A stretch of DNA of 64,000 nt from an uncultured Granulosicoccus sp. (GTDB lineage: Bacteria > Pseudomonadota > Gammaproteobacteria > Granulosicoccales > Granulosicoccaceae), in NCBI GenBank assembly GCA_937991945.1, contig CALKLO010000011.1:24344-88343 (forward strand). The letters are read 5' to 3'. The position numbers and the translations under genes were made by a program. The notes below the pieces were generated by a model. It did not search any database. It was not told the DNA's origin and saw only the letters and a list, made by a program, of their open reading frames with translations. Shown here one piece after another: positions 18,875 through 29,172 of this stretch (position 1 is the first letter of the stretch; every line of letters starts with the position of its first letter).

Positions 18875-20050
18875 TTAGCGATTTAATGGCATTGAGGCGT
18901 CGACAAGATTCACCCAATATTGGCAACCATAACGAATCGCGTCGTCATTGAAGTCATATTCAGGATGATGCAAATTGGCTGAATCACCATTGCCAATAAA
19001 AATGAAAGCACCTGGTCGCTCGTTCAACATGTACGAAAAATCCTCGGCACCCATCATAGGGTCTCGATTGTCATCCACTTTCTCGTGCCCCACTACCTGC
19101 CTGGCAACGGTTACTGCAAACTCAGTTTGTGCTTCATGATTAACCGTCGGCGGGTAGCCGTCCCGGTAATCTACATCAGCCGTAGCATTGAATACAGTGG
19201 CTGTTTGCTGAGCAATTTCTATAACTCGTTTCTTCGCTTCGAGCCGAACGTTTTCATCGAATGCGCGTAACGTTCCCCGCATGCGCACCGACTGAGGAAT
19301 AACGTTATAGGCTTCGCCTTCAACTTCCATCGTGGTCACCGAGATGACCAACGGGTCTATCGGCCGAACACCACGTGAGGTAATACTTTGCAACGCCAGC
19401 ACTGTGTGCGACGCTATAACAACTGGGTCAATACACACGTGTGGCATAGCGGCATGCCCACCTTGGCCTTTGATGATGATGTCAAACTCATCGGCTGCAG
19501 CCATAAGAGGCCCAGGCCGTATAGCAAATTCACCCAACGGCAAATTCGGCATATTGTGCATGCCATACACTTCATCAATGTCAAAGCGTTCCATCATGCC
19601 GTCTTGCACCATGGCCAGACCGCCAGCACCGCCTTCTTCTGCGGGTTGAAATATAACGACAACCGAGCCATCGAAGTCTCGCGAATCAGCCAAAGCACGT
19701 GCAGCACCCAGTAGCATCGCTGTGTGGCCATCATGCCCGCAGGCATGCATTTTTCCAGGTGTTTGCGACGCCCACTGTGCATCGGTTGCTTCAATAATTG
19801 GCAGCGCGTCCATATCGGCGCGCAGCCCTATGGTTTTTCCGGAAAGTTGTGCGCGCCCTTTGATCACGCCCACAACACCGGTCTTACCAATTCCCTCAAC
19901 GACTTCGTCTACGCCAAACTCGCGCAACTTATCTGCAACGAACTTCGCCGTGCGATGTACGTCATAACCAAGCTCCGGATTCTTGTGAATATCACGTCGC
20001 CAAGCGGTGATCTCTGGCAACATATTATCGAGCCGATCTGGAGTGGTCAT
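18875..20050 (-). CDS. M20-family amidohydrolase (hippurate hydrolase-like)
   Basis: WRRDIHKNPELGYDVHRTA, GLRADMDALPI, HACGHDGHTAMLLGAA, FQPAEEGGAGG, GAEDFSYML. Confidence 0.93.
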   Translation of the reverse strand: MTTPDRLDNMLPEITAWRRDIHKNPELGYDVHRTAKFVADKLREFGVDEVVEGIGKTGVVGVIKGRAQLSGKTIGLRADMDALPIIEATDAQWASQTPGKMHACGHDGHTAMLLGAARALADSRDFDGSVVVIFQPAEEGGAGGLAMVQDGMMERFDIDEVYGMHNMPNLPLGEFAIRPGPLMAAADEFDIIIKGQGGHAAMPHVCIDPVVIASHTVLALQSITSRGVRPIDPLVISVTTMEVEGEAYNVIPQSVRMRGTLRAFDENVRLEAKKRVIEIAQQTATVFNATADVDYRDGYPPTVNHEAQTEFAVTVARQVVGHEKVDDNRDPMMGAEDFSYMLNERPGAFIFIGNGDSANLHHPEYDFNDDAIRYGCQYWVNLVDASMPLNR

Positions 20051-20054
20051 GGTG

Positions 20055-20750
20055 TTATGCCTTTGGTTTGTAGTCGCCGCCGTGCTCAGCAGACCAAGTC
20101 AATGGATCGCGTAAAAAGGCTTCTACTTGCACGTGAGCTTCTTCAGGAAAGTGTCCTGCGGCTCTTGAAGCTGCTAAGACATCCCACCACGTAGCCAAAT
20201 AATGCAAGTTCAATCCAGCCTTATCAAGATTTTCTGGGGTCTGCTTAAAAATATCGTAGTAGAAAACAACCAACGTGTGTTCAACAATACCACCCGCCTC
20301 ACGGATAGCTTCGGCAAAACTCAGTTTAGATCCACCGTCGGTGGTTAGATCTTCAACCAGCAATACACGCTGCCCTTCACTGATATCGCCTTCGATACGC
20401 GCATCACGACCAAAACCCTTAGGCTTCTTACGTACGTACTGCATCGGCAGTTGCATGCGATCACTGATCCAAGCTGCAAATGGTATGCCCGCGGTTTCAC
20501 CACCCGCAATGGCGTCAAATGCCTCATAGCCGGTATTGCGTACCAATGTAGAGACTGCGAAATCCATTAATGTAGAGCGGATGCGCGGATAAGAAATCAG
20601 CTTACGACAGTCGATGTATACAGGACTTGCCAGACCTGATGTGAAAATGTATGGATCCTCAGGGCGGAAATGTACGGCCTTGATCTCCAGCAGCATTCTG
20701 GCGGTAATAGCCGCCATTTCTTCGCTAGAAGCGTAGGAAGTGTTAAACAT
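20055..20750 (-). CDS. pyrE: Orotate phosphoribosyltransferase
   Basis: [26 protein letters not shown] loop [15 protein letters not shown]. Confidence 0.93.
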   Translation of the reverse strand: MFNTSYASSEEMAAITARMLLEIKAVHFRPEDPYIFTSGLASPVYIDCRKLISYPRIRSTLMDFAVSTLVRNTGYEAFDAIAGGETAGIPFAAWISDRMQLPMQYVRKKPKGFGRDARIEGDISEGQRVLLVEDLTTDGGSKLSFAEAIREAGGIVEHTLVVFYYDIFKQTPENLDKAGLNLHYLATWWDVLAASRAAGHFPEEAHVQVEAFLRDPLTWSAEHGGDYKPKA

Positions 20751-20752
20751 TT

Positions 20753-21796
20753 TTATAATACCTGCCAGTAAATGTCGCGAGCCGGATCGAACGGCACTAC
20801 CCAGTCATCTGCCACTGGAATACGTTCGGGGATTGGAGTTTTAGTTGTTGTCTTTTTCAGCGTCATGGTCGCGCTGTTTGGCTCAAGTCCATACCACTTA
20901 GGGCCATTTAATGAAGCAAAAGCTTCTAGTTTGTCCAAGGCGTTCGCCTCTTCGAAGACGCTCGCTAAGCACACCATTGTATTGGCAGCATTAAATACGC
21001 CAGCACACCCACAGTCACTCTCCTTAGTGGTGCGCGTATGAGGTGCACTGTCTGTACCTAGAAAATACCGAGCATCACCACTACACGCGGCAAGAACCAA
21101 TGCCTGTCGGTGCTCTTCTCGCTTGGCGATAGGCAGACAATAATAATGAGGTCGTATGCCACCCACGAGTAGGTGATTGCGATTAATCATTAAGTGATGA
21201 GTGGTAAGCGTTGCGGCCAAATTCTTTTCAGCACTAGCGACATAATCTACACCGTCTTTCGTGGTCACATGTTCCATGACAATACGCAACTCAGGCAATG
21301 CAGTTCGCAGCGGCTCGAGTACCGTCTCAATGAAACGTGCCTCTCGATCAAATATATCAATATCGCTATCGGTGACTTCACCGTGCACACACAGCACAAC
21401 GCCATGCTCAGCCATAGCCGTTAAAACCGGCATAACTTTATCGATGTTTGTCACACCGGAAGATGAATTGGTCGTCGCACCAGCCGGATACAGCTTTACC
21501 GCAACAATAATGCCTTCTTTTGCGGCCTTTACAACATCGTCGGCTTGTGTGGTTTCTGTTAAATACAACGTCATCAAAGGTTTAAATGCTGTGTTAGAGC
21601 CAGTATCGATGAGTGCCTTCTCGATGCGCGCTTTGTAGTCGCGTGCATCGTCGCCGGTAACAACCGGCGGCACTAAATTAGGCATGATCAAGGCACGGCC
21701 AAAGTGTGCTGCAGTACTACCGACCACCGCTGATAGCATATCGCCATCGCGCAGGTGAAGGTGCCAGTCATCAGGCTGGGTTAGCGTGATTTGCAT
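20753..21796 (-). CDS. pyrC: Dihydroorotase
   Basis: [40 protein letters not shown]. Confidence 0.97.
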   Translation of the reverse strand: MQITLTQPDDWHLHLRDGDMLSAVVGSTAAHFGRALIMPNLVPPVVTGDDARDYKARIEKALIDTGSNTAFKPLMTLYLTETTQADDVVKAAKEGIIVAVKLYPAGATTNSSSGVTNIDKVMPVLTAMAEHGVVLCVHGEVTDSDIDIFDREARFIETVLEPLRTALPELRIVMEHVTTKDGVDYVASAEKNLAATLTTHHLMINRNHLLVGGIRPHYYCLPIAKREEHRQALVLAACSGDARYFLGTDSAPHTRTTKESDCGCAGVFNAANTMVCLASVFEEANALDKLEAFASLNGPKWYGLEPNSATMTLKKTTTKTPIPERIPVADDWVVPFDPARDIYWQVL

Positions 21797-21826
21797 GAAT
21801 TGTCTTCGTATGTCAGTTGTGAAAAA

Positions 21827-22279
21827 TTAGCGCGCGTTAATTATGCGCCTAAAAGCATCCAGAGTTTCCTCGGATACATGGTGTTCTAGTCCTTCGGAAT
21901 CTATTTTTGCCGTCGTGTCGCTCACACCAATTTTAAGTAAAAATTGATAAACCACATCGTGACGCTCTCGACTCGCGTCTGCCAATTTTTTGCCTTTCTC
22001 CGTCAGAAAGATGGACCTATAAGGCTCGCTGGTGACGTAACCCTCACGTTGCAAACGTGCGACCGTTTTCCCCGCACTGGGCTGAGAAATACCTAAGCGT
22101 TCTGCCACCTCTACCAGCCTCGCCTCACCCTGCGAGGTAATCAGATCATCAATAAGCTCAACATAGTCCTCAGTCGTCTCCATTTGATGGGCCTGGCGGA
22201 CTACAGCAAACGCTTCTGCCTGAGCATCCGGCTCTTGAAGAGGCCTTTCGGCGGTGCGTTTTGCAGGATCAACACTCAT
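21827..22279 (-). CDS. mntR: Manganese-responsive transcriptional regulator MntR
   Basis: ENYVELI-like TEDYVELIDDLI, wHTH, SRERHDVV, EGLEHHVSEETLDAFRRI; divergent from a metal ABC operon. Confidence 0.92.
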   Translation of the reverse strand: MSVDPAKRTAERPLQEPDAQAEAFAVVRQAHQMETTEDYVELIDDLITSQGEARLVEVAERLGISQPSAGKTVARLQREGYVTSEPYRSIFLTEKGKKLADASRERHDVVYQFLLKIGVSDTTAKIDSEGLEHHVSEETLDAFRRIINAR

Positions 22280-22312
22280 GTGCGGGCTTTTCTCTCACGG
22301 ATGTCTGGAAAC

Positions 22313-22343
22313 AAAAAACAATTATGCCATGATCTTGTTTTTT
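22313..22343. promoter_or_regulatory. Inverted repeat in the mntR / metal ABC intergenic region, candidate MntR operator
   Basis: AAAAAACAA-N13-TTGTTTTTT perfect 9-bp inverted repeat; TATAAA -10-like hexamer at 22355-22360. Confidence 0.5.
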
Positions 22344-22397
22344 TATTACAGCTGTATAAACTAAGCCATGGCTAAATTTAAGACATGGGTGAAAACT

Positions 22398-23321
22398 ATG
22401 AACGTCAGAGGCGCGGCTACAGCACTAATGACGGGCATCACGATGGCTATCGCCTTGACAGTACCAAACCTGGTTGGTGCCTCAGAAAAATTAGTAGTCG
22501 CCACCACATTTACTATTTTGGCTGATATGACCCGCAATGTTGGAGGCAATACCGTCACTGTTGTATCGGTCACGAAGCCCGGCGCTGAAATACACAACTA
22601 CAAACCCACGCCCAAAGACATTGGACGCACTCGTAGCGCAGATCTTGTATTGTGGAATGGCTTGAACTTGGAGCTCTGGTTCGAAAAATTCCTCAGTCGG
22701 CTAAACGGCGTCCCGCATGTCATCCTGAGTGATGGCGTTAGCCCAATGAGTATTAACAACGGCCCATACGATGGTAAACCCAACCCTCATGTTTGGATGA
22801 GCCCAACAGATGCACTCACTTACGTCGATAATATTGAAAAAGCCCTGAGCTTGGCTGACCCCGACAACGCCAATTTATACGCAAGCAACGCAGCTGCCTA
22901 TAAAGACGACATCGTTGCGATTGTAGAGCCACTGCGAAAACGTTTGGCTGACATTCCAAAAGACAAAAGGTGGTTAGTGTCTAGTGAAGGCGCATTTAGC
23001 TACCTAGCCCGCGACTTTGATCTTAACGAGTTATATTTATGGCCTATTAATGCCGACTCGCAAGGCACACCTAAACAAGTCAAGAACGTCATAGACACCA
23101 TGCGATCTGAAAACATCCCCGTAATTTTCAGCGAGAGCACGGTGTCACCCAAGCCTGCGCAACAAGTTGCAAGAGAGACTGGCGCTCACTATGGCGGCGT
23201 TTTATACGTCGACTCTCTGAGCAAAGAAGACGGCCCGGTTCCTACCTACCTCGATCTATTGAAGGTGACAATAGAGACCCTAATTAAAGGTATAGAAACC
23301 GGCATGGAGTTGCAGCGTTGA
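22398..23321 (+). CDS. Metal (Mn/Zn/Fe) ABC transporter substrate-binding protein (ZnuA/SitA-like)
   Basis: Start 22398 gives a signal peptide ([28 protein letters not shown]); track start is 22368; [23 protein letters not shown]-like [23 protein letters not shown]. Confidence 0.92.
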   Translation: MNVRGAATALMTGITMAIALTVPNLVGASEKLVVATTFTILADMTRNVGGNTVTVVSVTKPGAEIHNYKPTPKDIGRTRSADLVLWNGLNLELWFEKFLSRLNGVPHVILSDGVSPMSINNGPYDGKPNPHVWMSPTDALTYVDNIEKALSLADPDNANLYASNAAAYKDDIVAIVEPLRKRLADIPKDKRWLVSSEGAFSYLARDFDLNELYLWPINADSQGTPKQVKNVIDTMRSENIPVIFSESTVSPKPAQQVARETGAHYGGVLYVDSLSKEDGPVPTYLDLLKVTIETLIKGIETGMELQR

Positions 23322-24253
23322 GCACTTCAAAGCATCGCGTAGACAGCGAAGCGCTGTTTGCAGAACGCAAGCAACTGCGGGAAAAGCAAGCCCTAGAACC
23401 CTCTGGCAGTGGAATCAAGGCCGAAGGACTTAGTGTGGTTTATCGAAACGGCAACGTTGCCTTGTCCGATGCCACGTTTTCGATTCCCACCTCGACAATC
23501 TGTGCCTTAGTCGGCATCAACGGATCAGGCAAATCAACGCTATTTAAAGCGATCATGGGCTTAGTGCCTTTAGCCCGTGGCAGCGTCAACATTCTTGGTC
23601 AACCTGCTGGTCGCACCCTTGATCGAAACACCGTGGCTTATGTGCCACAAAACGAAGAAGTAGACTGGAATTTTCCAGTGCTCGTGGAAGACGTTGTCAT
23701 GATGGGACGTTACGGACACATGGGTTTTCTCAGGCGCCCTTCTGATATCGATAAGCGCAAAGTTGATGACGCGCTCGATAGAGTCAACATGCAAGAGTTT
23801 CGGCACAGGCAAATAGGTGAGCTGTCTGGTGGTCAGAAAAAACGTGTGTTTTTAGCCCGCGCCCTCGCCCAAGAAGGTCAGGTCATTTTGTTAGATGAGC
23901 CCTTCACAGGTGTTGATGTCACCACCGAAGATGCCATCATTGAACTGCTTAAAAATCTGCGCGATGAAGGTAGAGTCATGCTCGTCTCGACTCATAATCT
24001 TGGCAGTGTCCCGCAGTTTTGCGACCAAGTGGTTCTGGTTAATCGCCGCGTACTGGATGCTGGGCCAACAGAGAGCGTTTTTACACAGAAAAATTTAGAA
24101 CAAGCGTTTGGCGGCACACTTCGATTTCACGTTCTTGGAGGCAACGAGCTGCATGATGATGACGATCAACGCCAAGTGACTGTCATCTCTGACGATGAAC
24201 GTCCTTTCGTTTTGTATGGCGATGGTGAGTCAGAATCAAAAACCCATGATTGA
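23318..24253 (+). CDS. Metal ABC transporter ATP-binding protein (SitB/MntB-like)
   Basis: TTG start overlapping preceding stop; Walker [10 protein letters not shown], signature LSGGQKKRV, Walker [13 protein letters not shown]. Confidence 0.93.
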   Translation: MSTSKHRVDSEALFAERKQLREKQALEPSGSGIKAEGLSVVYRNGNVALSDATFSIPTSTICALVGINGSGKSTLFKAIMGLVPLARGSVNILGQPAGRTLDRNTVAYVPQNEEVDWNFPVLVEDVVMMGRYGHMGFLRRPSDIDKRKVDDALDRVNMQEFRHRQIGELSGGQKKRVFLARALAQEGQVILLDEPFTGVDVTTEDAIIELLKNLRDEGRVMLVSTHNLGSVPQFCDQVVLVNRRVLDAGPTESVFTQKNLEQAFGGTLRFHVLGGNELHDDDDQRQVTVISDDERPFVLYGDGESESKTHD

Positions 24254-25124
24254 TTACCTGCTAGAACCTTTTGCCTACAGCTACATGGTTAACGCCATAT
24301 GGTGCAGCGCTTTAGTGGGTATTATCTGCGCCTTTATGAGCAGCTACCTCATGTTAAAAGGCTGGTCACTGATTGGCGATGCACTGTCACACTCTGTTGT
24401 GCCAGGCGTTGCAGGTGCCTACATGCTAGGGCTGCCCTATTCTTTGGGCGCATTCATCTCAGGTGGACTAGCAGCGGCTGCCATGCTGTTTATCACTCAA
24501 CGCTCATCGTTGCGAACAGATGCTGTCATTGGCCTTATATTTACCGGCTTTTTTGGCCTTGGTTTGTTTATGGCCTCGCTCTCACCCACGTCAGTCAAAA
24601 TCGATACGATTGTGTTTGGCAACATACTGGCCATCACACCGTTCGATGCCATTCAGTTAGCCATCATTGGACTCGTAACCTTGGCGTGTCTTCTGGTTTT
24701 TTGGAAGGATTTTATGGTGGTGTTTTTCGATGAGACCCATGCTCACTCCATTGGCTTGAAAGTCAAAACGCTAAAAGTGCTATTTTTCACATTACTCAGC
24801 GCCTCCACCGTGGCAGCACTTCAAACTGTTGGCGCGTTTCTGGTTATCGCTATGGTCGTAACACCAGGCGCCACAGCGTATCTATTAACCGACAGGTTCA
24901 GCCGACTTATTGCCATTAGCGTGTCGGTGGGGTTTTTGACCAGTGCTATCGGTGCTTACATCAGCTATTTCTTAGATGGTGCGACAGGCGCCGTTATTGT
25001 TTTACTACAGACATTCGTGTTTCTGATTGCCTTTGTAGCGGGTCCTAAGCATGGCTTACTGGCCAATAAACGCCGAGCAGTCGAACGATTGAACGACCAA
25101 GACAAGTATGAGCCTAACTCATGA
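24246..25124 (+). CDS. Metal ABC transporter permease (SitC/MntC-like)
   Basis: ATG 24246 overlaps the ATPase stop; ABC-3 membrane family: [24 protein letters not shown]. Confidence 0.92.
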   Translation: MIDYLLEPFAYSYMVNAIWCSALVGIICAFMSSYLMLKGWSLIGDALSHSVVPGVAGAYMLGLPYSLGAFISGGLAAAAMLFITQRSSLRTDAVIGLIFTGFFGLGLFMASLSPTSVKIDTIVFGNILAITPFDAIQLAIIGLVTLACLLVFWKDFMVVFFDETHAHSIGLKVKTLKVLFFTLLSASTVAALQTVGAFLVIAMVVTPGATAYLLTDRFSRLIAISVSVGFLTSAIGAYISYFLDGATGAVIVLLQTFVFLIAFVAGPKHGLLANKRRAVERLNDQDKYEPNS

Positions 25125-25981
25125 GTTGGTTGTATACCTTTTTCGAACCTTACGCGTTCGACTTCATGCAGCAAGCGCTCATAATATCTTTACTGGTGGC
25201 TGTATCTGCATCCGTACTGAGTTGCTTTTTAGTGCTCAAAGGATGGTCGTTGATGGGCGACGCTATCTCTCATGCGGTACTTCCCGGCATTGTCATTGCC
25301 TACATTCTAAACATACCCGTTATTATCGGCGCTTTCGTGACCGGTATGATCTGCGCTATATCCACAGGGTATTTCACCAATAACAGTCGACTCAAGGAAG
25401 ACACCGTTATGGGTGTTGTGTTTAGCGGATTGTTCGCACTCGGTGTTTTTTTATTCACTAAAATTCATACCGACCTGCATCTTGATCACGTTTTATTCGG
25501 AGACTTACTTGGCGTACGTTGGAGCGACATACTGTTAACAGCCAGCCTTACCGTACCGGCTTTTTTAATCATTGTTGTTAAACGTCGCGATCTTCTAGTG
25601 TTTGCATTTGACCCCCAACACGCAAAAGTTATTGGTCTCAACACCACGGTGCTGCACTACGGCTTGCTGAGTATATTGTCCTTGGTCATTGTCGCATCCA
25701 TAAAAGCGGTGGGCATCATTTTAGTCATCTCGGTACTCATAGCCCCAGGCGCTATCAGCTATTTATTAACCAATCGTTTCGAACACATGATGTGGTGGTC
25801 CATCGGTATTTCTGTCGTCGCCACGTTCTTTGGAATCACCCTGAGTTACCACATTGACAGCGCTCCAGCCCCGACCATTGTTGTCCTGCTTAGCATTATT
25901 TTCATTTTTGTATTCTTATTTGCCCCCAACCGAGGGCTCCTAAGACGGCGTGTTTACAGGGATCCTGAAATATCCGAGTAA
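25121..25981 (+). CDS. Metal ABC transporter permease (SitD/MntD-like)
   Basis: ABC-3 family: CFLVLKGWSLMGDAISHAVLPGIV; ATGA overlap with previous gene. Confidence 0.92.
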   Translation: MSWLYTFFEPYAFDFMQQALIISLLVAVSASVLSCFLVLKGWSLMGDAISHAVLPGIVIAYILNIPVIIGAFVTGMICAISTGYFTNNSRLKEDTVMGVVFSGLFALGVFLFTKIHTDLHLDHVLFGDLLGVRWSDILLTASLTVPAFLIIVVKRRDLLVFAFDPQHAKVIGLNTTVLHYGLLSILSLVIVASIKAVGIILVISVLIAPGAISYLLTNRFEHMMWWSIGISVVATFFGITLSYHIDSAPAPTIVVLLSIIFIFVFLFAPNRGLLRRRVYRDPEISE

Positions 25982-26015
25982 TTTAGTCGGGTATATCCTT
26001 AGAGTTTGCATGGTT

Positions 26016-26038
26016 GATAATGAGAATGATTCGTATTA
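26016..26038 (+). promoter_or_regulatory. Candidate Fur box upstream of ferric-iron binding protein gene
   Basis: GATAATGAGAATGATTCGTATTA; first 19 nt match GATAATGATAATCATTATC at 14/19 positions by eye. Confidence 0.65.
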
Positions 26039-26082
26039 GTCTCTGCATTAAGAATTCACATACCCCTTCAGGACCCTCCACA

Positions 26083-27117
26083 ATGCAGAACCCGAAAAAC
26101 TTTGTTGTCAAAACAGCCCTTCTCTTAGCGCTTCCTCTTATGGGCTTAGCCACGCCGATGCTAGCTGCTGCCGATGAGGTCAACGTCTACTCCTACCGAC
26201 AGCAATTTCTTACCGATCCTATATTTGATGCTTTCACGGCTGAAACCGGTATTAAGGTCAACACGGTATTCGCTAAAAAAGGCCTTATTGAGCGACTTGA
26301 AAACGAAGGCATGAACAGCCCAGCCGATTTAGTGTTGGTTACCAATGTCGGAAACCTGGCCGCAGCCGTTGATGCAGGTGTAACGCAGAGCTTAAAAAAT
26401 GATGTTCTGGAAGCCAACATTCCGCTCAGCTTTCGTGACACTGATGGCCATTGGTTTGGACTAACCTCACGAGGTCGCATCATTGTGACCTCTAAAGATC
26501 GCGTAGCGGACGGCATTATCAGCAGCTATGCAGACCTTGCTAAGCCTGAGTTAGAAGGCCGTATATGCACACGCAGCGGCAAGCACTCCTACATGGTTGA
26601 ACTTATTGCATCCGTCGTAGCTCATGAAGGTGAAGCCGCGGCCTCTGATTGGCTAACCGCTGTTAAAGGTAACTTGGCGCGAAAACCCCAAGGCAATGAC
26701 AGAGCTCAAGTAAAAGCTATTTCTGAGGGTGAGTGCGATGTTGCTATAATCAACACCTACTACATGGGTGCGATGATGACAAACCCTGACCAACAAGCAT
26801 GGGCTGATTCCGTTAATGTCATTTTTCCTAATCAATCAGATCGCGGTACCCACATGAACATCAGCGGTGTTGTCCTAACCAAAGCCTCACCTAACCGTGA
26901 CAGTGCGATAAAATTGCTCGAGTACTTGGCCAGTGATAGCGCACAGTCTATGTACGCGACCAACAACCATGAATACCCAATCAAGGCAGACGTTGCGCCT
27001 TCTGATTTGGTAAGTAGCTGGGGTGAGTTCAAGAAAGACACGCTGTCTTTGAATGAGATTGCTGCTCACCGTGCACAGGCCAGTCGTCTCGTCGACACCG
27101 TAGATTATGACGGCTGA
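26083..27117 (+). CDS. Fe(3+) ABC transporter substrate-binding protein (FutA/FbpA-like)
   Basis: ATG 26083 (track start TTG 26014 lies in the Fur box); signal peptide; EVNVYSYRQQFLTDPIFDAFTAETGIKVN, NTYYMGAM, ISGVVLTKASPNRDSAIKLLEYL. Confidence 0.92.
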   Translation: MQNPKNFVVKTALLLALPLMGLATPMLAAADEVNVYSYRQQFLTDPIFDAFTAETGIKVNTVFAKKGLIERLENEGMNSPADLVLVTNVGNLAAAVDAGVTQSLKNDVLEANIPLSFRDTDGHWFGLTSRGRIIVTSKDRVADGIISSYADLAKPELEGRICTRSGKHSYMVELIASVVAHEGEAAASDWLTAVKGNLARKPQGNDRAQVKAISEGECDVAIINTYYMGAMMTNPDQQAWADSVNVIFPNQSDRGTHMNISGVVLTKASPNRDSAIKLLEYLASDSAQSMYATNNHEYPIKADVAPSDLVSSWGEFKKDTLSLNEIAAHRAQASRLVDTVDYDG

Positions 27118-29152
27118 TAAGCCTAGCGCACCTCCCAAACCGCAGCTACCCACGTTGGGTGGTGCGGTTACGGGTAGAGTTAAAGCTACTTGGGGCTCTT
27201 CTACGAGCTACCAATCCGCTACCCCCTCCGCCGTCATATGGCCTGGGGGTAGTTTTCGTTTTAGCGCCAGTAGAATAGCCAGTACGCGCCAGCTCAGAAA
27301 TACCGCGGTACACCCTACTCTAAATTCAATACCGTTTCCTGAAGTCCAGTATCGTAAGCATGTACCAGGCGCGCCACGCCGCAGCCGTCACAGCGTACTG
27401 ACGGATTCACCGGCACGACAAACCTACAAGGAACAACAGCGTCACCGACACCTGTCTCTGTCCAACGGTATCTGGGCGTCAATACGAGGCTGGCCACTCG
27501 TCGCCTTAATCGTCGCGTTCATTGTTTGTTTACCTATCTTTTCAGTGTTGTACTTAGCACTGAATCCTGAAGAAAATATCTGGCCACATCTGTGGGACAC
27601 AGTGCTCCTGCGCTATATATCAAACACCCTCATGCTGATGACAGGCGTGGCTGTTGGCACATTGTGTATAGGCGTTAGCACGGCATGGCTGGTCACACGC
27701 TATGAGTTTCCGGGTCGCTCTATTTTTAACTGGGCACTACTACTCCCGTTTGCCGTACCTGCATACGTCATCGCCTACATCTATACAGACCTACTCGAAT
27801 TTGCAGGCCCCGTGCAAAGCGCATTAAGAGCAACATTTGGCTGGAAACTGGCCAATGAATATTGGTTTCCTAGCATTCGCTCCTTACCCGGAGCCATAAC
27901 CATGATGGTTCTGGTTTTGTACCCTTATGTGTATCTCTTAGCCAGAGCAGCCTTTCTAGAACAGTCTGCCTCCGTGTTAGAAGCTGCGAAAATACTGGGT
28001 GGCTCCTCGCGTAGCCGTTTTTTTCGCATAGCGTTACCCATGGCTCGTCCAGCCATCGTCGTCGGTCTTGCTATGGCCTTGATGGAAACATTAAACGACT
28101 TTGGAACTGTGGATTACTTTGCGGTACGCACACTGACATCGGGGTTGTACGACGTCTGGTTAGGAATGAACAACCTAGGCGGTGGTGCACAAATAGCGTC
28201 ATTATTATTGCTGTTTGTAATGGTGCTTGTGGGCTTAGAAAAAGTCAGCCGACGCCACCGAGAACACTACCAACCCACCGCATCACGATTTCGTAAATTG
28301 AATCGTCGAAAGCTTGTGGGAAAATCAGCGGCCTTTGCCACGATAAGTTGCTTCTTACCGGTACTACTTGGGTTTCTGTTGCCAGCATGGGTGCTGCTCA
28401 ATTACTCCATACGCTACTTCGAACAATCCTATACCGAAGACTTTCGGCAAATAGCCTTAAACTCTGTTGGGCTATCCGCCACTGCGGCAGTTGCAGCCGT
28501 TAGCGTCGGCATACTACTCAGCTACAGCCAACGCCTCAGGCCCACTCGGTTACTGAAAACCAGTGTGAATATTTCCAGCCTGGGTTACGCCGTACCGGGT
28601 GCTGTTCTAGCGATTGGCGTCATCATCCCATTTGCGGCAATCGACAATGGCATTGATGCCTTCATGCGAAGCCAATTCGATATATCCACAGGTCTATTGC
28701 TCAGCGGCACTGTCTTCGCTTTAGTGTTTGCCTATACGGTACGTTTTCTAGCCGTGGCCTACGGTTCCGTGGATGCCAGCATGAAAAAAATCAGCCCTCA
28801 TATGGATGATGCAGCACGATCTCTAGGGCACTCTTCTTTAACCATATTGTCGCGTATTCATTTGCCATTAATGAAAAGTGGCATCTTAACCGCTGCTCTG
28901 GTTGTGTTCGTAGACTGCATGAAAGAGCTGCCCGCAACGTTAGTACTTAGGCCATTCAATTTCGATACGCTGGCCACGCATGTCTATCAATTTGCATCCG
29001 ATGAGCTTATTGGAGAGGCTGCACTAGGCTCGTTGTTGATCGTTCTTGTCGGTTTGGTGCCTGTGGTCTTACTCACGGTCAGTATCGATCGCTCACAAGA
29101 ATTAAAAGCTGCAGGTATTTCAACGGTTGGTACATCTAGCCACGCGACGTAG
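27107..29152 (+). CDS. Fe(3+) ABC transporter permease (FbpB/SfuB-like) with about 120-aa hydrophilic N-terminal extension
   Basis: Two binding-protein-dependent permease halves (AAKILGGSSRSRFFRIALPMARPAI; DAARSLGHSSLTILSRIHLPLM); start ATG 27107 overlaps preceding stop. Confidence 0.9.
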   Translation: MTADKPSAPPKPQLPTLGGAVTGRVKATWGSSTSYQSATPSAVIWPGGSFRFSASRIASTRQLRNTAVHPTLNSIPFPEVQYRKHVPGAPRRSRHSVLTDSPARQTYKEQQRHRHLSLSNGIWASIRGWPLVALIVAFIVCLPIFSVLYLALNPEENIWPHLWDTVLLRYISNTLMLMTGVAVGTLCIGVSTAWLVTRYEFPGRSIFNWALLLPFAVPAYVIAYIYTDLLEFAGPVQSALRATFGWKLANEYWFPSIRSLPGAITMMVLVLYPYVYLLARAAFLEQSASVLEAAKILGGSSRSRFFRIALPMARPAIVVGLAMALMETLNDFGTVDYFAVRTLTSGLYDVWLGMNNLGGGAQIASLLLLFVMVLVGLEKVSRRHREHYQPTASRFRKLNRRKLVGKSAAFATISCFLPVLLGFLLPAWVLLNYSIRYFEQSYTEDFRQIALNSVGLSATAAVAAVSVGILLSYSQRLRPTRLLKTSVNISSLGYAVPGAVLAIGVIIPFAAIDNGIDAFMRSQFDISTGLLLSGTVFALVFAYTVRFLAVAYGSVDASMKKISPHMDDAARSLGHSSLTILSRIHLPLMKSGILTAALVVFVDCMKELPATLVLRPFNFDTLATHVYQFASDELIGEAALGSLLIVLVGLVPVVLLTVSIDRSQELKAAGISTVGTSSHAT

Positions 29153-29172
29153 TATTGCCGTGTGTGGCAATT

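Noticed and set aside
19332-20194. Overlapping + strand ORFs of 105, 108 and 156 aa
   Set aside because: Antisense to the well-supported M20 and pyrE genes; no recognisable domain.
24299-24733. 144-aa + strand ORF
   Set aside because: Alternate frame within the ABC-3 permease gene; Cys/Arg/His-rich, not protein-like.
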